From an uncultured Sutterella sp. (lineage in GTDB: Bacteria; Pseudomonadota; Gammaproteobacteria; Burkholderiales; Burkholderiaceae_F), in assembly GCA_958347955.1 (NCBI GenBank), contig CATVXH010000015.1, positions 1 to 52,707 on the forward strand: a stretch of DNA of 52,707 nucleotides, given 5' to 3'. Shown piece after piece: positions 32,832 to 40,152 of this stretch. Position 1 is the first letter of the stretch; the number at the start of each line of letters is the position of its first letter. Position numbers and translations under genes: made by a program. Below the pieces are notes generated by a model. That model was not told the origin of the DNA and ran no database searches. It saw only the letters and a program-made list of their open reading frames with translations.

Positions 32832-33062
32832 CTACCTCTCCGCAAACAAGCTATTGAGAAGATGCGGGGTCAACTTCAAAGCGTCAGAAACTCTCTTGAC
32901 TTGCGTTACAGGTATTTCCCCCTGTTTGCACCAGTTAAAAACTGTTTGACGAGTTACTCCTATTCTTTGTGCCAATCTTGTGCGGCGATAACGCTCTGGA
33001 CCACCAATAGTCAGAAGCGCCAACTCGATACCGGTGATATCTTTTTTAGTTTCCATTGTCAT
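32832..33062 (-). CDS. Cro-like repressor (YdaS type)
   Basis: A 76-residue DNA-binding protein. The helix-turn-helix RTRLAQRIGVTRQTVFNWCKQGEIPVTQVKRVSDALKLTP fits YdaS/Cro-type regulators. It diverges from the CI gene across the operator region and starts the leftward early operon. It would repress CI and switch toward lytic growth. Confidence 0.85.
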   Translation of the reverse strand: MTMETKKDITGIELALLTIGGPERYRRTRLAQRIGVTRQTVFNWCKQGEIPVTQVKRVSDALKLTPHLLNSLFAER

Positions 33063-33065
33063 ACG

Positions 33066-33125
33066 CCATATTTAACATTTGACGATTGACATTTTACATT
33101 CAACAGTGTTAAATGACAAATATGG
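33066..33125. promoter_or_regulatory. Operator region between Cro and CI
   Basis: The 18-mers at 33066-33083 (CCATATTTAACATTTGAC) and 33108-33125 form an inverted repeat matching at 15 of 18 positions. TTTAAC half-sites recur upstream of the rightward early operon. They should bind CI and Cro and cover the divergent promoters. Confidence 0.7.
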
Positions 33126-33190
33126 TTTGTCTCGTCTCGTGTTGCATCTGTCCAAAGAAGTTTTACACTCCTAAACTAAAGGAGTTTGAT

Positions 33191-33883
33191 ATGGATTTTG
33201 ATATGACAACCGCAACAGTTTTGAGAAGCCTTATGTCCGAGCGAGGCTTGACGCAAGTACAGTTAGCCGAATCTCTAGGGGTAAGCAGGCAAAGTATTGC
33301 CCGTTGGCTCAAGGGTTTTCCGATAGACGACAAGAACGTAAAAAAATTAGCTGTCCATTTTGGAATAAGTGAGCAGGAGTTGCGATTCGGCCGAGCAGCA
33401 CCTGTCTCTGTGTATGATGAAGACGACATTCCTCCGGAAGACGTTGTTGTCATTCACGAATACCGCCTAATTTTTGGAGCTGCATCAGAAGGGAGAGAAC
33501 TCGAGCCAGAATGGGAAATTGTTGAAGGCGGCGACGATTACTGGTACAAACGCTCATTCTTCCAAAAACGCCATCTCAATCCAGAAAAATGCAAAAGAGC
33601 TAAGGTTACCGGCGACAGCATGGAGCCATTTATTTACAGTGGCGATACAGTGCTTTTCTCAGAGGTATGTGATCCTCGCCCCACTTGCGTCATTATTCAA
33701 GACGGCAAAGTTTATGTTATCAGCGTTGATGGCAAACTCAAGATTAAGCGTCTAGCCTCTATCAAAGACGGCATTGCCGTACGCTCCGATAATCCTTCGT
33801 ACAAAACAGAGGAATTCACCGGAGACGAATTGGCTCGCTTACGTATTTACGGAAGAGTAGTTGAAATCAGTCGATCTGTCTAA
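33191..33883 (+). CDS. CI-type repressor with S24 peptidase domain
   Basis: A 230-residue repressor read from ATG 33191, chosen because AAAGGAG lies just upstream; the longer frame starts inside the operator. The N-terminal helix-turn-helix spans about residues 20-45 (LTQVQLAESLGVSRQSIARWLKGF). The S24 domain has the catalytic Ser in TGDSMEPF (Ser143) and a Lys in the KLKIKRL strand (about 184-186). It maintains lysogeny and should self-cleave on RecA activation, or be inactivated by the Rha-type antirepressor. The DUF805 gene follows 10 bp later on the same transcript. Confidence 0.93.
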   Translation: MDFDMTTATVLRSLMSERGLTQVQLAESLGVSRQSIARWLKGFPIDDKNVKKLAVHFGISEQELRFGRAAPVSVYDEDDIPPEDVVVIHEYRLIFGAASEGRELEPEWEIVEGGDDYWYKRSFFQKRHLNPEKCKRAKVTGDSMEPFIYSGDTVLFSEVCDPRPTCVIIQDGKVYVISVDGKLKIKRLASIKDGIAVRSDNPSYKTEEFTGDELARLRIYGRVVEISRSV

Positions 33884-33893
33884 AGAGGAAGTC

Positions 33894-34736
33894 ATGCGAA
33901 ACGTTTTTGGTACGGCGTTGGCCGTAGCTTACTGGCTATATAGCCTATCTCTTATTTATTTCTTTAGCCAAGCCCTTATAGAGTTTACAGGCGTCTATTC
34001 AAATCTAGGACAAATTTTAATGTTTGTTGGCGCTTTCTTTGCTTACTTGATTATTCCGTTCTCATCATTATTCGCATCACTATTAGTTCTATATTTTCTA
34101 GTTGATTACGAAAGATGGAACTTACTCTTAGCGATGCTATATGTTTTTCCAGGTTTTGCTTTTGCGATTCTCGCCTTTTTGGGAGGATCTATTGCGAACG
34201 GGATAGAAAAGCTAGCGTTTAAATGGAATGTGTGGCAAGCACAACGAAAGGCCAGGAGCAACCTTGACATAACCACCGTGGAGCCGATCGATCAAAATGG
34301 TAATTTTTTCGAAAAAATAGCCTACAACGCTGCTGTTGCATTGAGAAAATACAAAGATTTCTCGGGAAGAGCCTCAAGAACAGAATTTTGGTCTTTCTTT
34401 GGGCTTAACATTCTAATAAACCTTGTATTTATCCTTTTAATAGAGGCCTTCAGTGGATATAGAACAAGGGATATTCAAAATGTAGTTGGAATAATTTGGA
34501 TGTTTTACTCTGTTGTAATGCTATTGCCATTGATAGCAGTCACAGCAAGAAGATTAAATGACGTAGGAATCAGCACTTTTTGGTTGCTTGCAGCAATAGC
34601 AATAAACGTTATAAACCAAATAGTCGGAGGAAACGCTAATCATTTTGGCGTCACAGTTGTGTCGCTTTTCTATGGAGCAAGTGCTGGCTTTAATTTGTTT
34701 ATAGCCATTCAGATGTTTAGAAAATCAAAATCATAG
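33894..34736 (+). CDS. DUF805 membrane protein, lysogenic conversion candidate
   Basis: A 280-residue inner-membrane protein read from ATG 33894 (AGAGGAAG upstream). The N-terminal half has about four hydrophobic segments. The C-terminal half carries the DUF805 signature FSGRASRTEFWSFFGLNILINL...VTARRLNDVGISTFWLL with further membrane segments. It is co-transcribed with the CI repressor, so it is made in the lysogen. Genes in this position often give superinfection exclusion or other lysogen traits, but DUF805 has no fixed function. Confidence 0.82.
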   Translation: MRNVFGTALAVAYWLYSLSLIYFFSQALIEFTGVYSNLGQILMFVGAFFAYLIIPFSSLFASLLVLYFLVDYERWNLLLAMLYVFPGFAFAILAFLGGSIANGIEKLAFKWNVWQAQRKARSNLDITTVEPIDQNGNFFEKIAYNAAVALRKYKDFSGRASRTEFWSFFGLNILINLVFILLIEAFSGYRTRDIQNVVGIIWMFYSVVMLLPLIAVTARRLNDVGISTFWLLAAIAINVINQIVGGNANHFGVTVVSLFYGASAGFNLFIAIQMFRKSKS

Positions 34737-34823
34737 TATTACATGACTGCCTTTTTCATCAAAAAGAAGGGGCATTATTATTACATCGAAACCAATTCAT
34801 TAAACAATTTATTTCTTTTCATG

Positions 34824-34845
34824 CCGCCTTCGGGCGGTTTTTCTT
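34824..34845 (+). terminator. Terminator after the CI-DUF805 unit
   Basis: CCGCC-TTCG-GGCGG stem followed by TTTTTC. Confidence 0.85.
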
Positions 34846-34872
34846 TAGCTCAAAACGCAGAAAGTCAAATTT

Positions 34873-34990
34873 CTTTTAACACATATCAAAATAAATTCAC
34901 ATTTTTGTGTTAAATACTATTTGTCATTTTATTTAACATGGTGTAGCATTTCGGTTAACAATAGTTTTCCATTTTATTTAACACTTATGG
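34873..34990 (+). promoter_or_regulatory. Second operator cluster, rightward early promoter
   Basis: Several TTTAACA half-sites in both orientations: TTTTAACAC near 34873, GTGTTAAAT near 34907, and the 14-mer CATTTTATTTAACA twice (34925-34938 and 34970-34983, 45 bp apart). They share TTTAAC and TTTGTCATTT with the CI/Cro operator. Together the two clusters flank the immunity genes like lambda OL and OR. Confidence 0.65.
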
Positions 34991-35008
34991 AAAATATTGT
35001 TTTACGGT

Positions 35009-35266
35009 CGGGCGCTGTAACTCTCTTTACTCCAAAAAACCGCACAGTTGCCCGGCCACCCAATTCAACCTACTGCGATGACGGCAGAGGCAAGAGGTGA
35101 AAGACCTCGGACCGCTGAGACTGATAGGTGGCTCTATCACGAGTGCGAGCGCGACACGGTTTTCCTTCGGGATCGTCCGTTGGCGGGGCTGGGGCCGGCC
35201 CGAGAAGGCCAATCGAAGCTACTACATCACGTAGTAGTTTCAGTGGGCTTTTTCAAGGAGATAAGT
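35009..35266 (+). ncRNA. Structured leader of the rightward early operon
   Basis: About 260 bp without a convincing gene. It opens with a stem CGGGC/GCCCG plus CTGT/ACAG (35009-35054), includes GC-rich paired stretches around 35140-35210, and ends with a hairpin CTACTAC/GTAGTAG (35219-35237) shortly before the ribosome site of the next gene. It could be an attenuator, antitermination site or small RNA. The frame is open, but its only candidate start is a TTG far upstream. Confidence 0.45.
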
Positions 35267-35482
35267 ATGGATGTTGAAATCAAAGAGGGGCGACTTATCG
35301 TCACCCCGGATACACTTGATGAAGAGCGAAAGTTATTCGCTTTAGCCGCTGCTTATAAAGCGTACGAAGCGGTCATATCCCCTATATGCGGGGAACCACT
35401 TCATTGCAACGAGGATGATAGTACTGAATCAAATTCGCCTCGTCAGAATCCAAAGTTAAAAGACTTACCCCCCTACAAATAG
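35267..35482 (+). CDS. Small hypothetical early protein
   Basis: A 71-residue protein (MDVEIKEGRLIVTPDTLDEERKLFALAAAYKAYEAVISPICGEPL...) with AAGGAG just before ATG. First gene of the rightward early operon. Its last third lies antisense to the GIY-YIG gene. No family recognised. Confidence 0.65.
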   Translation: MDVEIKEGRLIVTPDTLDEERKLFALAAAYKAYEAVISPICGEPLHCNEDDSTESNSPRQNPKLKDLPPYK

Positions 35483-35717
35483 CAATGTATTCAAATCCGA
35501 ATCTTGTAGCTTCGGCCCATTTATGATGATCTGACATTCTTTCAGCCATATCAATGGTCTGACCGATATACAAAACTCGATACTTGCCTTCTTTGGTTTT
35601 AGCAAGGAATGAATACAAAGCCGGCCCCTTGTTAAACCGAATATTTTTTGGATAAACATTGAATCGATATGTAGATCCGTTCTTACCATGAAAAGTTAAA
35701 ACTGTAATCGGTTCCAT
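35382..35717 (-). CDS. GIY-YIG nuclease-like protein
   Basis: A 111-residue single-domain protein: ALYSFLAKTKEGKYRVLYIGQTIDMAERMSDHHKWAEA has the GIY-YIG type strands (YSFL...LYIGQT), a basic position (MAERM) and a helix, and EANLIQYYHPRCNE carries the metal-binding Glu and final Asn. It is read against the early operon and its 3' end overlaps the preceding small gene by about 100 bp. Possible roles are a homing or repair-type nuclease expressed from its own promoter. Glu and Asn positions were judged by eye. Confidence 0.7.
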   Translation of the reverse strand: MEPITVLTFHGKNGSTYRFNVYPKNIRFNKGPALYSFLAKTKEGKYRVLYIGQTIDMAERMSDHHKWAEATRFGFEYIAICRGVSLLTLDSDEANLIQYYHPRCNEVVPRI

Positions 35718-35798
35718 AGTTTTTCCTTGTGGGTTTGTTTCTGAAGCTTTAATTATCCCACTTGGATGACAGCCCGGAAAGACGGGCCCCTATTCCAC

Positions 35799-35825
35799 AG
35801 CCTCCGAGCAATCGGGGGCTTTTTT
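35799..35825 (+). terminator. Terminator upstream of the recombination genes
   Basis: AGCCTCCGA/TCGGGGGCT (one G-T pair) with a 4-nt loop and six T. A second small stem (GCCCG/CGGGC, 35772-35787) precedes it. Transcription into YqaJ/RecT would need readthrough or a new start. Confidence 0.75.
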
Positions 35826-35842
35826 ATTACCTGGAGAGACAA

Positions 35843-35953
35843 ATGAGACTGATCCCGAAGTTTTTGAAAGACCCCGATTTCTGGGGACTCATCAGCATTT
35901 TTGCTTTTCTGTACTTCGCCTGGACGATCGCATCAGTTGTCGATCCTTTCTAA
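35843..35953 (+). CDS. 36-residue membrane peptide
   Basis: ATG preceded by GGAGAG; sequence MRLIPKFLKDPDFWGLISIF then a hydrophobic FAFLYFAWTIASVV stretch, so one membrane helix. It lies 12 bp before the YqaJ gene and is probably co-translated. No known family. Too short for confident gene calling, but the ribosome site and hydrophobicity support it. Confidence 0.5.
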   Translation: MRLIPKFLKDPDFWGLISIFAFLYFAWTIASVVDPF

Positions 35954-35965
35954 AGAGGCTCCACT

Positions 35966-36976
35966 ATGACACAAAATCGCATTGACTGGCTAAAGGCTCG
36001 CCGCTCAGGTATCGGCGGCTCTGATGTGGCCGCAATCCTCGGCTTGAATCGATACAAGTCCGCCCTCGACATTTACAACGACAAAATTTCCACAGAAGAA
36101 CCAAAAGAACAACAGTCTGAGTCAGCCTATTTCGGAACAATCTTGGAAGATGTGGTTGCGAAGGAATTCAGCAAGCGCACCGGTTTAAAAGTGCAGCGTG
36201 TCAACACGATGCTGCGCTCCGGTATGGGCGGTTGGATGATCGCCAACATTGACCGCGCTGTGGTTAATCCTGACATTGCCGGGCGTGTCTCTGTCTATGA
36301 CGAGCAGCGTCAAGCTGAAACCGGTCGCATGATCAGCACGAATTGGATCCTTGAATGCAAGACTGCCAACCAATTCAGCGCTGACCAGTGGGGAGAATCC
36401 CAAGAAAATGAAATTGTCAACGGTCAAGTCGTGACTGAGCACAAGATCCCCATTTACTACGGAACTCAAGTCCAGTGGTACATGGCTGTAACCGGTTGCG
36501 ACACTTGCTTTGTAGCTGTCTTGCTCGGCGGCCAAGACTTCCGCATCTACGCCGTTAAACGTGACGAGGATGTCATCAAAGCTCTCAAAGAGCATTGCTC
36601 CGTTTTTTGGCATGAGCATGTTCTCAAGGGCATCCCGCCTGAGGCTCAGAACATGGAAGATGTTCAAAAGCTATTCCCGGTCGATAACGGTGACATGGTT
36701 GAGGCCACGAATGAACAAGCGGCCGATATCGGCGAACTTCGTACGCTGGCCGAGCGCATTAAAGAACTGACCGATCAACAAACCGTTGTGAAGTCTCGAT
36801 TGATTGCCTCGCTCGGTGCGAACTCCGGCTTGATGATCGGCGGAGAGAAAGCCTGTACGTACAAAGCTCAAAAGAGCACCCGCTTTGATTCAACTCGATT
36901 CAAGAAGGAACAACCTGCTGTCTATCAAGACTACGTGAAATCTACGGAAACCCGTGTGTTCCGTCTGGCTGCTTAA
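35966..36976 (+). CDS. YqaJ-type phage exonuclease
   Basis: A 336-residue 5'-3' exonuclease of the lambda Exo/YqaJ fold. RRSGIGGSDVAAILGLNRYKSALDIYNDKI is the family N-terminal signature. AYFGTILEDVVAKEF carries the conserved Glu, and WILECKTANQ supplies the catalytic E-x-K (Glu130, Lys132). It resects double-strand ends to give 3' tails for the RecT partner encoded next. Both serve recombination-dependent concatemer formation. Confidence 0.93.
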   Translation: MTQNRIDWLKARRSGIGGSDVAAILGLNRYKSALDIYNDKISTEEPKEQQSESAYFGTILEDVVAKEFSKRTGLKVQRVNTMLRSGMGGWMIANIDRAVVNPDIAGRVSVYDEQRQAETGRMISTNWILECKTANQFSADQWGESQENEIVNGQVVTEHKIPIYYGTQVQWYMAVTGCDTCFVAVLLGGQDFRIYAVKRDEDVIKALKEHCSVFWHEHVLKGIPPEAQNMEDVQKLFPVDNGDMVEATNEQAADIGELRTLAERIKELTDQQTVVKSRLIASLGANSGLMIGGEKACTYKAQKSTRFDSTRFKKEQPAVYQDYVKSTETRVFRLAA

Positions 36977-36996
36977 CGATTTTTTTGGAGAAAGAT

Positions 36997-37851
36997 ATGT
37001 CAACGACTGACGCATTAAAACAAGCTGTTGCCCCGGCTGTCGCCCGTGAACGTGCGGTTGAGGCTGTGAAGAAACCGACAACTTTGCTCGGCATCGTCCG
37101 CTCAAAAGAATTTCAATCTCAGATGGCAATGGCGCTGCCGAAAACCATGACCGCTGAACGCCTGACTCGCATCGTCATGACTGAATGCCGCAAAGTCCCT
37201 GCCCTTTTAAATTGTGCTCCGGAATCCTTTTTCGGCGCTGTGCTGCAATGTGCGCAGTTAGGACTTGAGCCGGGCAACGCTCTGGGACACTGCTACCTTC
37301 TTCCGTTCGGAAACGGTAAAGCAAAAGACGGTCGCCCGAATTGCCAATTGATCATCGGCTACCGGGGAATGATTGATCTTGCCCGCCGTTCCGGACAGAT
37401 CCTTTCTATCAACGCCTACTGCGTCCATCAGGCTGATGACTTTTCGTATGAACTTGGCCTGCACCCGGACATCCATCACGTCCCCGCCAGTGTCGCCGAT
37501 CGTGGTCCTGTGAGTTTCGTCTATGCCGTAGCGCAATTAAAAGGCGGTGGAGTGCAGTTTGAAGTCATGAGCCGAGCTGAGATTGAAGAAGTTCGCAAGA
37601 CATCTAAGGCCGGGCAAAGCGGCCCGTGGTCGAGCCACTGGGAAGAAATGGCTAAGAAAACAGTTATTCGCCGCTTGTTCAAATACCTCCCCGTCTCCAT
37701 CGAAGCGGTGCGAGCGGTTGAGGTTGATGAAAAGTCCGACAGAGGCGAAGCCGTCACGCCGTCCGATGTATTCGATTCAACTTTTGTCGATAAGGGCGAA
37801 GCGCCTGAAGAAGCCATTGACTGGGATTCTGTGGAACCAGCCAAGGCGTAA
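36997..37851 (+). CDS. recT: RecT single-strand annealing protein
   Basis: A 284-residue protein starting MSTTDALKQAV, with GGAG 9 nt upstream. The RecT core is seen in RIVMTECRKVPALLNCAPESFFGAVLQCAQLGLEPGNALGHCYLLPFGN, CQLIIGYRGMIDLARRSGQI and WEEMAKKTVIRRLFKYLP. It coats the 3' tails made by the YqaJ nuclease and anneals complementary strands. The ORF extends 12 nt upstream to an alternative start. Confidence 0.95.
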   Translation: MSTTDALKQAVAPAVARERAVEAVKKPTTLLGIVRSKEFQSQMAMALPKTMTAERLTRIVMTECRKVPALLNCAPESFFGAVLQCAQLGLEPGNALGHCYLLPFGNGKAKDGRPNCQLIIGYRGMIDLARRSGQILSINAYCVHQADDFSYELGLHPDIHHVPASVADRGPVSFVYAVAQLKGGGVQFEVMSRAEIEEVRKTSKAGQSGPWSSHWEEMAKKTVIRRLFKYLPVSIEAVRAVEVDEKSDRGEAVTPSDVFDSTFVDKGEAPEEAIDWDSVEPAKA

Positions 37852-37855
37852 AGAA

Positions 37856-37915
37856 TTGGCGGTGTTGCCCTGTCGTAGCGTGAGCGACAGTAGGGAGCTT
37901 CGGCAGCACCGCCAA
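37856..37915 (+). ncRNA. Compact folded RNA element after recT
   Basis: TTGGCGGTG (37856-37864) pairs with CACCGCCAA (37907-37915); TGCC pairs with GGCA just inside; CTGTCG (37870-37875) pairs with CGACAG (37885-37890). A 9-10 nt unpaired segment TAGGGAGCTT remains. There is no T tract, so it is not a plain terminator. It may be a processing site, a small RNA or a control element for the AlpA-type gene. Confidence 0.55.
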
Positions 37916-38006
37916 CCAACTCGGGGGAAAGCCGCTCCTTAATCCAAATCGAGGTCTGAACGATCGAACAAAAGGCAAGTACCCCAATCATAAATGGAGA
38001 TGAACA

Positions 38007-38240
38007 ATGCAAGCCGTAATGCAAATTGATGACAAACTCCAATTACTCATTGATATTGATGATGTGATCGCCTTTACTCGTCTCGGGAAAGCCACGATCT
38101 ACCGCAAGATGCAAAAGAAAAGCAAGCAATATGACGCCTCTTTCCCTCGTCCGGTAGATGTTGGTGTGAAATCGAACCTCTGGCGCTATGAAGATATTAA
38201 AGCATGGGTTTCCAATCGTCCGATGCGGAGCGCAGCATGA
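38007..38240 (+). CDS. AlpA-type DNA-binding protein, excisionase candidate
   Basis: A 77-residue protein with the AlpA/MerR-like winged helix: LIDIDDVIAFTRLGKATIYRKMQKKS...FPRPVDVGVKSNLWRYEDIKAWVSNR. Members act as excisionases or regulators of int. It is the only such gene in the prophage, so it is the best candidate for the partner of the tRNA-Leu integrase. A possible alternative start lies 4 codons in. Stop overlaps the next ATG (ATGA). Confidence 0.8.
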   Translation: MQAVMQIDDKLQLLIDIDDVIAFTRLGKATIYRKMQKKSKQYDASFPRPVDVGVKSNLWRYEDIKAWVSNRPMRSAA

Positions 38241-38320
38241 TCCGAGTAGTCATTACTTTCGTTTTACTTCTGCTCGCTGGTGGCATGCTAATTGCCGAGT
38301 TTGGTCTCGGGAGAATGTGA
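38237..38320 (+). CDS. 27-residue membrane peptide
   Basis: ATG overlaps the previous TGA, and its own TGA overlaps the next ATG, a fully coupled chain. The peptide MIRVVITFVLLLLAGGMLIA plus a short tail is one hydrophobic helix. Size and coupling suggest a real small membrane protein; the function is unknown. Confidence 0.5.
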   Translation: MIRVVITFVLLLLAGGMLIAEFGLGRM

Positions 38321-38901
38321 TGCCCAAAAGCAAACACAGAAAAAACGCCCAGGGCAAGAAGCTGCAGCATAAGAAGAAATTCACTTACAGCACGATCTGG
38401 CTCCCGGAGGAACAGATCAACGCAATCAAGAATCTTTTCTTACACGCCGAAATGGTTGCCGAGATAAAACTTGTCCGAGGTATGTGTACTTATGACGATG
38501 TTGCGTGTATGCGTGACACGATGAATTTCTGCTCTTGGTGCAGCGTCTATTTGTACAACATCACAAAGACACTCAATGAGGATTGGATCAAAGATAGCTA
38601 CGCAAAATTCCTCGAAGCTCAAGACGCATTCCACACTTACTACCAGCGTGGCATTAAAGCCGGTGCAATTGAAAACCCCGACTACCGCTTTGTGGCCACG
38701 GGCGAAGAGAGCGTCAAGATTCGTGACGGCATGCTTGTTGCAGGCGATGTCTGTCAGCAAATGCTAAGCACAGCGCCTAAGCATTTCATCCGATTGTTTT
38801 GTGCAATGAAAGATTACCTCGCAGGCCGAGGCCCCGGACGGCTCGAATATAACTCAAACGAGATTGAGCAAAAGATTAAGCACATCCTGCATGGGTGCTA
38901 A
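38320..38901 (+). CDS. Hypothetical phage protein
   Basis: A 193-residue protein with a very basic start (MPKSKHRKNAQGKKLQHKKK) and a helical body with several Cys (VRGMCTYDDVACMRDTMNFCSWCSVY...). The start ATG overlaps the TGA of the small peptide gene. It may bind nucleic acid, judging by the basic end only. No family recognised. Confidence 0.7.
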   Translation: MPKSKHRKNAQGKKLQHKKKFTYSTIWLPEEQINAIKNLFLHAEMVAEIKLVRGMCTYDDVACMRDTMNFCSWCSVYLYNITKTLNEDWIKDSYAKFLEAQDAFHTYYQRGIKAGAIENPDYRFVATGEESVKIRDGMLVAGDVCQQMLSTAPKHFIRLFCAMKDYLAGRGPGRLEYNSNEIEQKIKHILHGC

Positions 38902-38912
38902 GGAGTTTAAAA

Positions 38913-39269
38913 ATGGAAATTTCGCCTTTAATAATTTACGTAATCGGCTTAGTTGACAAGCTGCGATTTGTTTTTCTTGTTTTGACTATCTTCGGAGCCA
39001 TTGGAAGTTTTATGTTTTTTTTCTGCAGCATATCTGACGATGAATGTATTTCCGATAAGAAAATGTTTAAATCGTGGTGCAAGCGTGTTCTAGCGGTAAC
39101 TATTTTCAGCCTTGTATGCTCGGTTGCCATTCCTTCGTCAAAGACTTTGATTGCTATGTATGTCATACCGCCTATTGCCAAGAGCGAAGTCGTGAATGAA
39201 ATCCCTGACGTACTTATGGATTTCGTTAAGTCATATGTTGGCAATCTGAAAAAAGATGGTGATATTTAG
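38913..39269 (+). CDS. Two-helix membrane protein
   Basis: A 118-residue protein (MEISPLIIYVIGLVDKLRFV...) with AAGGAG before ATG. Hydrophobic segments: an N-terminal one through FVFLVLTIFGAIGSFMFFF and a second at VLAVTIFSLVCSVAIPSS. Inner membrane. Small genes with this layout are frequent in phage early operons; no function is known. Confidence 0.65.
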   Translation: MEISPLIIYVIGLVDKLRFVFLVLTIFGAIGSFMFFFCSISDDECISDKKMFKSWCKRVLAVTIFSLVCSVAIPSSKTLIAMYVIPPIAKSEVVNEIPDVLMDFVKSYVGNLKKDGDI

Positions 39270-39282
39270 AAGGGAGAAATAA

Positions 39283-39705
39283 ATGGCATGGCATTTAAAA
39301 GACCGTGAGCTTGAAAAAGTGTTTGAGGCGTACAGCGGCGGTAATTTTGTTAACGCTTTGAACTACTCGATTGAGAACGAAAATATTGACAGCGATTTTA
39401 TCGTTTATGTTGAATTTGGGCGTGAGTTTCTTGGTCCAGATTTTGCTGAAAATTGTTTGTGCTTCAGGACTGATGAGCTTGAAGAAGTTGCTGAGTACAA
39501 CCAACACGCATGGAACAATTACCCGGAAGTAACCCCGCCGGAAGGCGTACTGATGCGGGTTGAGATCGACTCTAACGGCATCTTACTTCGAAACTGTGCC
39601 ATTTTTAGTGGAGCAGACTGGCGTATCACATCAGATGGAAGTGCCGTGTATGCAGATGGCTACACTCTCGACAATGTGAAACGCTTTCGCCCGTGGGAGG
39701 ATTGA
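39283..39705 (+). CDS. Hypothetical phage protein
   Basis: A 140-residue acidic protein (MAWHLKDRELEKVFEAYSGGNFVNALNYSIE...) with several aromatic residues and a C-terminal DGYTLDNVKRFRPWED. GGAG lies before ATG. It is soluble and has no known family. Neighbours are small early-operon genes with tight spacing. Confidence 0.65.
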   Translation: MAWHLKDRELEKVFEAYSGGNFVNALNYSIENENIDSDFIVYVEFGREFLGPDFAENCLCFRTDELEEVAEYNQHAWNNYPEVTPPEGVLMRVEIDSNGILLRNCAIFSGADWRITSDGSAVYADGYTLDNVKRFRPWED

Positions 39706-39707
39706 AA

Positions 39708-39947
39708 ATGAAAAACACACCTGAAGTTACTACAGCTCTCGCAATGTTGGCCGCACGCCTCTCAAACGATAAAACTTTCGCTGGATTGCCTTGCGGATTG
39801 AAACAACTGTTTTTTCAAGTCGCTGGCTCAAGTCTTTTCAGATTCTGTGGTTTATCAACAGATCAGGAAAAAGAGTTTTCTGAAAAATTCACCGAAACGA
39901 TCATTGTGCCTTGGTGCTATGAGGAGAATCAAAATGACGCACGTTGA
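39708..39947 (+). CDS. Small hypothetical protein
   Basis: A 79-residue protein from ATG 39708 (MKNTPEVTTALAMLAARLSNDKTFAGLPCGLKQLFFQ...), with GGGAGG just before it. Its end overlaps the next gene by 14 bp. No family recognised. Confidence 0.6.
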   Translation: MKNTPEVTTALAMLAARLSNDKTFAGLPCGLKQLFFQVAGSSLFRFCGLSTDQEKEFSEKFTETIIVPWCYEENQNDAR

Positions 39948-40152
39948 TTGGCACCCGTACCCCGAAACAAAACCGAAAAAATCTGGAAAGTTTCTCGTTA
40001 CATTAAGCGGAGACACAGAAAAAGACGAGCCAATTGTCACAGCTCGTGAATACAAAGCGAAACTAGAAATGTTTTTACCAAAATGGCGCCATGATGTTAT
40101 CGCTTGGGCTGAACTGCCCGAGCCATACATACCGGAGGTGAATAATGACTGA
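39934..40152 (+). CDS. DUF551-like small protein
   Basis: A 72-residue protein: VDWHPYPETKPKKSGKFLVTLSGDTEKD...WRHDVIAWAELPEPYIPE. The W-x-P-YPE-KP, FLVTL and final AWAELPEPY elements fit the DUF551 pattern common in phage early regions. Role unknown. GAGGAG sits 8 nt before ATG. It overlaps both neighbours and is translationally coupled. Confidence 0.75.
   Translation: MTHVDWHPYPETKPKKSGKFLVTLSGDTEKDEPIVTAREYKAKLEMFLPKWRHDVIAWAELPEPYIPEVNND

Noticed and set aside
33113..33190. Longer CI start at 33113
   Set aside because: The added 26 residues overlap the operator inverted repeat, and the ribosome site is at 33191.
35048..35266. Upstream extension of the 71-residue early protein by 73 codons from a TTG
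   Set aside because: The stretch is GC-rich and self-complementary like an RNA leader, and a good ribosome site lies directly before ATG 35267.
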